Positions 34,138 through 38,011 of a stretch of 38,011 nucleotides of DNA are shown piece after piece (the first letter of the stretch is position 1; every line of letters begins with the position of its first letter). A program made the position numbers and the translations under genes. Under the pieces are notes generated by a model, which ran no database searches, was not told the origin of the DNA, and saw nothing but the letters and a program-made list of their open reading frames with translations. The stretch spans positions 1-38,011 of the forward strand of contig DVLB01000043.1 in NCBI GenBank assembly GCA_018715695.1, given 5' to 3'. This DNA is from Candidatus Galloscillospira stercoripullorum (GTDB taxonomy: Bacteria; Bacillota; Clostridia; Oscillospirales; Oscillospiraceae).

Positions 34138-34377
34138 TCAAAATTCCCAGGGGGGCTTTTTCTCGTCCCAGTCCCAGGGGTCTTCCCCGCCCTTCTTGCT
34201 CCGGCGGGCCGAAACTTTTTTGGAAGCGGATGGCTTATAGTCCGTGCTGAGGTAGGGATTGGCCGGCGTTGTCCGGCTCTTCCCGGCCCCCTTGGCGGCG
34301 GGCTTGCCCGTTCGCCATTGGGCGGTCCCGGCCTCGCCCAGCAGGTCTACGGCCAGGTCCAAAAGATCGTCAAGCAC
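34138..34377 (-). CDS. Uncharacterised 79-residue protein in the histidine operon
   Basis: I do not recognise this protein. It starts from GTG with AAAGGAGGAGAGG before it. The first 15 residues are acidic and helical (MLDDLLDLAVDLLGE), the middle is basic and Ser/Thr/Pro-rich (about 22-63), and the end is Trp-rich (DPWDWDEKKPPWEF). No membrane segment or Cys is present. It lies between hisF (15 bases upstream) and hisI (10 bases downstream), so it is cotranscribed with them. Its low-complexity composition suggests disorder. The good ribosome site and tight spacing argue that it is real. Confidence 0.7.
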   Translation of the reverse strand: MLDDLLDLAVDLLGEAGTAQWRTGKPAAKGAGKSRTTPANPYLSTDYKPSASKKVSARRSKKGGEDPWDWDEKKPPWEF

Positions 34378-34392
34378 TGTCCTCTCCTCCTT

Positions 34393-35148
34393 TCAGCGCA
34401 CAGGGATGCCCTGCTGGTGCAGATAGGTCTTCACCTGGGGCACCGTAAGCTCCCCGAAGTGGAACAGGGAGGCCGCCAGCGCCGCGTCACACCCGGTCTC
34501 CCGGAAGACCTGGGCGAAATGCTCCAGGGACCCGCAGCCCCCCGAGGCGATGACGGGGATGGACACCGCCTCCGTTACCGCCTTGGTCATGGCCAGGTCG
34601 AAGCCGGCCTTGGTGCCGTCGGCGTCCATGGAGGTGAGCAGGATCTCCCCCGCTCCCAGCGCCTCGCCCCGGCGCACCCAGTCTATGAGATCGATGCCCG
34701 TGGGCTTGCGCCCGCCGGCCACCACCACCTCCCAGGACCCATCACCCCGGGCGCGGGCGTCCACCGCCAGCACCACACACTGGGACCCGAAGCGTTCCGC
34801 CGCCCGGGAGATGAGGGTGGGGTCGGCCACGGCGGCGGAGTTCACCGAGATCTTGTCCGCCCCCGAGCGCAAAAGCCGAGCGAAATCCTCTATCGTGCGG
34901 ATGCCGCCCCCCACCGTCAGGGGCACGAACACCTGGGAGGCGGTGCGCTCCACCACGTCGGCCACGGTGTCCCGGGCGTCGCTGGTGGCGGTGATGTCCA
35001 GAAAGACGATCTCGTCGGCGCCCTGGTCGGAGTAGAACTTGGCCAGCTCCACCGGGTCGCCCGCGTCCCGGATATTGACAAAGTTGACACCCTTGACCAC
35101 GCGCCCGTCCCGCACGTCCAGGCAGGGAATGATCCGTTTGGCTAACAC
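34393..35148 (-). CDS. hisF: Imidazole glycerol phosphate synthase, cyclase subunit
   Basis: HisF is the TIM-barrel half of the synthase, condensing ammonia from HisH with PRFAR to give imidazole glycerol phosphate and AICAR. The 251-residue protein has [15 protein letters not shown] with catalytic Asp11, a second catalytic Asp in SMDADGTK, and the two half-barrel phosphate sites (VGGGIRT and ASGGCGS). Translation starts from GTG inside the end of hisA with a seven-base overlap. Confidence 0.96.
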   Translation of the reverse strand: MLAKRIIPCLDVRDGRVVKGVNFVNIRDAGDPVELAKFYSDQGADEIVFLDITATSDARDTVADVVERTASQVFVPLTVGGGIRTIEDFARLLRSGADKISVNSAAVADPTLISRAAERFGSQCVVLAVDARARGDGSWEVVVAGGRKPTGIDLIDWVRRGEALGAGEILLTSMDADGTKAGFDLAMTKAVTEAVSIPVIASGGCGSLEHFAQVFRETGCDAALAASLFHFGELTVPQVKTYLHQQGIPVR

Positions 35149-35864
35149 TGCTCCCCCGCCTCCTTTACCGCCTGGGCAAGGTCCAGGGTACCGGCGTAAT
35201 AGGCCTTGCCGATGATGGCGCCGTAAAGACCCATGTCCCGCAGGCGCCTTATGTCCTCCAGGTTCGTCACGCCGCCGCTGGCCACGATGCGGCAGGACAC
35301 CGCCCGCTGCAGCGCCGAGAGCTTCTCATAGGACGGACCGGAGAGCATCCCGTCAGTCTCAATGTCTGTAAAGATAATGGTCTTTACACCCTTTGCCTCC
35401 ATGCTTTGGGCGAAGTCCAGGTAGTGGAGGCCGGAATCCTCCTCCCAGCCCGCGGTGCGCACCCGATCGTTCAGGCAGTCGATGCCCACCGCCACCCGCT
35501 CGCCGTAGAGGCCGACGGCGTAGTCCACCAGTTCCGGCTTGGTCACGGCGGCGGAGCCGATGACCAGCCTGCCCACGCCGGACTCCCCCACGGTGATCAC
35601 GTCCAGCTCGTTTTTGATGCCGCCGCCCAGCTCCACCTGGAGAGCGGACTCCTGGATCACCTGGTAGATATGGGGGAAGTTTTTCCGCACCCCGTCCCGG
35701 GCGCCGTCCAGGTCCACCATGTGGATCCACTTGGCGCCTGCCGCGGCGAAGTCTCGGGCTGTGGCAAGGGCGCTGCCGGCCACCTGATGCACCGTGTCAA
35801 AGTCGCCCTTTCTCAGGCGCACGCAGCGCCCGTCCTTCATGTCGATAGCCGGTAAGAGTATCAT
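35142..35864 (-). CDS. hisA: ProFAR isomerase (HisA)
   Basis: HisA isomerises ProFAR to PRFAR by an Amadori rearrangement. The 240-residue TIM barrel has [15 protein letters not shown] with catalytic Asp8, [13 protein letters not shown] with the second catalytic Asp, and phosphate sites ELGGGIKN and ASGGVTN. The ATG overlaps the hisH stop as ATGA. Confidence 0.96.
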   Translation of the reverse strand: MILLPAIDMKDGRCVRLRKGDFDTVHQVAGSALATARDFAAAGAKWIHMVDLDGARDGVRKNFPHIYQVIQESALQVELGGGIKNELDVITVGESGVGRLVIGSAAVTKPELVDYAVGLYGERVAVGIDCLNDRVRTAGWEEDSGLHYLDFAQSMEAKGVKTIIFTDIETDGMLSGPSYEKLSALQRAVSCRIVASGGVTNLEDIRRLRDMGLYGAIIGKAYYAGTLDLAQAVKEAGEQC

Positions 35865-36472
35865 CGGTTCAGCTCCCCAAAGTTTTTCAGGATCATAAGG
35901 CCCGTTTCGCCGCTCTTCTCCGGGTGGAACTGGCAGCCGTAGACGTTCCCATGCCGCACCGACGCCACCACGGAGGCGCCGTAGTCGGTGCGGGCGATCA
36001 CGTCCTCCTCACGCTCTGCCACGCCGCAGAAACTATGCACGAAGTAGACATAGCTCTCCTCGGGCAGACCTTTGAAAATGGGACCGTCGTTCTGGAAGTG
36101 CAGGCTGTTCCAGCCGATATGGGGCAGTTTGTATTTCGTCTCCATGCGCACCACCCGGCCAGGCACCAGCCCCAGTCCATCGCAGTCGCGCACCTCTTCC
36201 CCCCGGTCAAACAGCAGCTGCATCCCCAGGCAGATGCCCAGCACCGGCTTCTTCTCCGCCTGGGCGATGACCACCCGGTCCAGTCCCGCCCCCCGCAGGC
36301 GCTCGGCGGCGTCGGGAAAGGCCCCCACGCCGGGCAGGATCACGGCGTCGGCGCGCTCGATCTGGGCGCTGTCGCTGGTGATGCAGGTCTCAAACCCGAG
36401 GTACTTCATGGCGTTGGTGACGCTTTTCAGGTTCCCCACGCCGTAATCTACAATCGCTGTAAAGCCACCCAT
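35861..36472 (-). CDS. hisH: Imidazole glycerol phosphate synthase, glutamine amidotransferase subunit
   Basis: HisH supplies ammonia from glutamine to HisF. The class I amidotransferase of about 203 residues has the nucleophile Cys (about residue 81) in GICLGMQLLFD and the His and Glu of the triad in CQFHPEKSG. IVDYGVGNLKSV is the usual start. The ATG at 36472 is used; GTG 36478, overlapping the hisB stop as GTGA, is equally possible. Confidence 0.95.
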   Translation of the reverse strand: MGGFTAIVDYGVGNLKSVTNAMKYLGFETCITSDSAQIERADAVILPGVGAFPDAAERLRGAGLDRVVIAQAEKKPVLGICLGMQLLFDRGEEVRDCDGLGLVPGRVVRMETKYKLPHIGWNSLHFQNDGPIFKGLPEESYVYFVHSFCGVAEREEDVIARTDYGASVVASVRHGNVYGCQFHPEKSGETGLMILKNFGELNR

Positions 36473-36474
36473 CT

Positions 36475-37086
36475 TCACAGCACTCCTTTGGTGGAGGTGG
36501 TGCCCTCACCCTGGATGCGCACCGCGTCCTTCAGGGAGAGGCCCAGGGATTTGAAGAGCCCCTCCGTCATGTGGTGGGCGTTGCGGCCGTAGAAGGCGCG
36601 CATATGCAGGGTGATGCCCCCGTTGACGGCCAGGGCGCGCATGAATTCCTCGGTGAGGCAGGCGTCATAGTCCCCGATGCGTTCCTGGGGCATGGGCGCG
36701 TCATAGACCAGATAGGGCCGGTTGGACAGGTCCAGGGCGGTGAAGGAGAGAGCCTCGTCCATGGGGACGTAGGCGCTGCCGAAGCGCCGGATGCCCTTGC
36801 GCTCCCCCAGGCAGCGGCTCAGGGCCTGGCCCAGGACGATGCCCACGTCCTCCACCGTGTGGTGGCCGTCCACCTGCAGGTCCCCCGCCGCCTCCACCTC
36901 CAGGCCGAAGCCGGCGTAGAAGGCCAGGGCGGTGAGCATATGGTCAAAAAAGCCGATGCCGGTGGAGACCTTCACCTCTCCCCCGTCCAGGCAGAGGCTC
37001 ACGCGGATGTGGGTCTCCTTGGTCTTGCGCTCGATGGTATAGGCGCGCAGGGGCGCACCGTCGGTCCCATATACCTTGCTCTCCAT
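36475..37086 (-). CDS. hisB: Imidazoleglycerol-phosphate dehydratase
   Basis: HisB removes water from imidazole glycerol phosphate. The 203-residue single-domain enzyme has the metal-binding GFFDHMLTA, DGHHTVEDVGI and NAHHMTEGLFKSL segments (His and Glu ligands). It lacks the phosphatase domain of the enteric fusion. It starts one base into the hisD stop (TAATG). Confidence 0.96.
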   Translation of the reverse strand: MESKVYGTDGAPLRAYTIERKTKETHIRVSLCLDGGEVKVSTGIGFFDHMLTALAFYAGFGLEVEAAGDLQVDGHHTVEDVGIVLGQALSRCLGERKGIRRFGSAYVPMDEALSFTALDLSNRPYLVYDAPMPQERIGDYDACLTEEFMRALAVNGGITLHMRAFYGRNAHHMTEGLFKSLGLSLKDAVRIQGEGTTSTKGVL

Positions 37087-38011
37087 TACGATCCCTCCCG
37101 GGCCGATACTTCTTCCCCAAAGCGCACGCGGATGGAGTTTGCGTGGGCGGTGAGGTGCTCCGACTCCGCCAGGGTGACGATCTCACCCCGGATGGGAGCG
37201 AGGTCCTCCCGGCGGTACTCGATGATGCTCATGGATTTCAGGAAGCTCTCCACCGAGAGGGGGGAGAAAAAGCGGGCCGTGCCCGAGGTGGGCAGCACAT
37301 GGTCCGGCCCCGCCAGATAGTCCCCCAGGGGCTCCGGCGACCACTCGCCCAGGAACACCGCGCCGGCGTTGCGGATGGCGGGCAGCAGAGAGCGGGGGTC
37401 CTCTGTGGCGATCTCCAGGTGCTCCGGGGCGATCTCGTTTGCAAGCTGCGCCGCCTGGTCAAGGTCACGGCAGAGGATGGCGCAGCCAAAGTCCCGCAGA
37501 GAGGCCTCCATGATGGCGCTGCGGCTGAGATACCCCATCTGGCGGACGATCTCCCGGTCCACCTCCTGGGCCAGGGCGTCGCTGGTGGTGAGCAGCACCG
37601 CCGAGGCAAGCTTATCGTGCTCGGCCTGGCTGAGCAGGTCCGCCGCCACATATTTGGCGTTGGCGCTGCCGTCGGCGATGATGAGCACCTCCGAGGGGCC
37701 GGCCACCATGTCGATGTCCAGCGTCCCGTAGGCCATGCGCTTGGCCGCCGCCACATAGGCGTTGCCCGGCCCCACCAGCTTATCCACCTTGGGGATGAAG
37801 CCGGCGCCGTAGGTCAGGGCGGCCACCGCCTGGGCGCCGCCCACGGCGATCACCCGGTCCACCCCGGCGATCTTGGCCGCGGCGAGCACGGCGTTATTCA
37901 GGTTTTCCGTGGGGGGCGTCACCATGACGATCTCCTCCACCCCCGCCACCTTGGCGGGCACGGCGTTCATCAGCACCGAGGAGGGGTAGGCCGCCGTGCC
38001 GCCGGGCACAT
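37086..38011 (-). CDS. hisD: Histidinol dehydrogenase (partial, N-terminus outside window)
   Basis: HisD performs the last two steps of histidine synthesis, oxidising L-histidinol to histidine with NAD and zinc. The visible 308 residues carry VIAVGGAQAVAALTYG, AGPSEVLIIAD, the catalytic Glu-His in EIAPEHLEI, and the C-terminal GTARFFSPLSVESFLK. About 120 residues are missing at the right edge of the window. It is the most upstream his gene visible; hisG and possibly hisZ would be expected next. Confidence 0.96.
   Translation of the reverse strand, partial: VPGGTAAYPSSVLMNAVPAKVAGVEEIVMVTPPTENLNNAVLAAAKIAGVDRVIAVGGAQAVAALTYGAGFIPKVDKLVGPGNAYVAAAKRMAYGTLDIDMVAGPSEVLIIADGSANAKYVAADLLSQAEHDKLASAVLLTTSDALAQEVDREIVRQMGYLSRSAIMEASLRDFGCAILCRDLDQAAQLANEIAPEHLEIATEDPRSLLPAIRNAGAVFLGEWSPEPLGDYLAGPDHVLPTSGTARFFSPLSVESFLKSMSIIEYRREDLAPIRGEIVTLAESEHLTAHANSIRVRFGEEVSAREGS

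Overview
This window is a 38 kb chromosomal stretch, rich in G+C, from a spore-forming anaerobe of the Clostridia. Sporulation genes (cotJ, cwlD, yunB, sigH), an ECF-type vitamin transporter, tandem M42 peptidases, a class II aldolase and Gram-positive style Shine-Dalgarno (SD) sites all point that way. Gene content and codon use suggest Oscillospiraceae (the Flavonifractor, Lawsonibacter, Intestinimonas group), but the placement is inferred without any database search.

Region by region. (1) 1-6.7 kb, plus strand: the 3' end of leuB, coaX with an ECF substrate-binding protein (probably pantothenate uptake and phosphorylation), a class I aminotransferase, purB, and pfkA with fba (two consecutive glycolytic steps). 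(2) 6.7-9.0 kb: a cluster of strong palindromes, a cytoplasmic Amidase_6 protein, and a lone Xer-type tyrosine recombinase with a 28-bp AT-rich palindrome just upstream that has dif-like 11-6-11 architecture. A 54-residue Cys-rich protein follows. (3) 9.0-12.4 kb: radA and cwlD on the minus strand, then a fused cotJA-cotJB and cotJC on the plus strand. (4) 12.4-23.9 kb, minus strand: eleven closely packed genes, read from murD through three tandem M42 aminopeptidases, a YnbB-like PLP enzyme, yunB, vanZ-like, ligA, a zinc alcohol dehydrogenase, bcp and yaaA. (5) 24.0-27.1 kb, plus strand: rnpB (RNase P RNA) with its own promoter and terminator, a DUF1858 protein, trmK, a Nif3-like protein and yebC. 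(6) 27.2-31.9 kb, minus strand: a zinc-ribbon protein, sigH, glmM and ruvCAB. (7) 31.9-32.3 kb: a 272-bp, almost entirely palindromic element. (8) 32.3-38.0 kb, minus strand: a histidine operon in the order hisD-B-H-A-F-orf79-I-E, followed by an iron alcohol dehydrogenase.

Most of the window is ordinary housekeeping DNA. The most unusual signals are non-coding. First, the 31924-32195 element folds as two tandem cloverleaf-like structures. In the first, three perfect hairpins and a closing stem abut with no unpaired bases between them. The element is bounded by 10-bp direct repeats that carry the -10 box of the apparent ruvC promoter, as if it had inserted there. Second, the Xer gene with its adjacent symmetric palindrome resembles the single-recombinase XerS/difSL arrangement. 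No CRISPR array, tRNA, rRNA, complete insertion sequence or prophage was seen.
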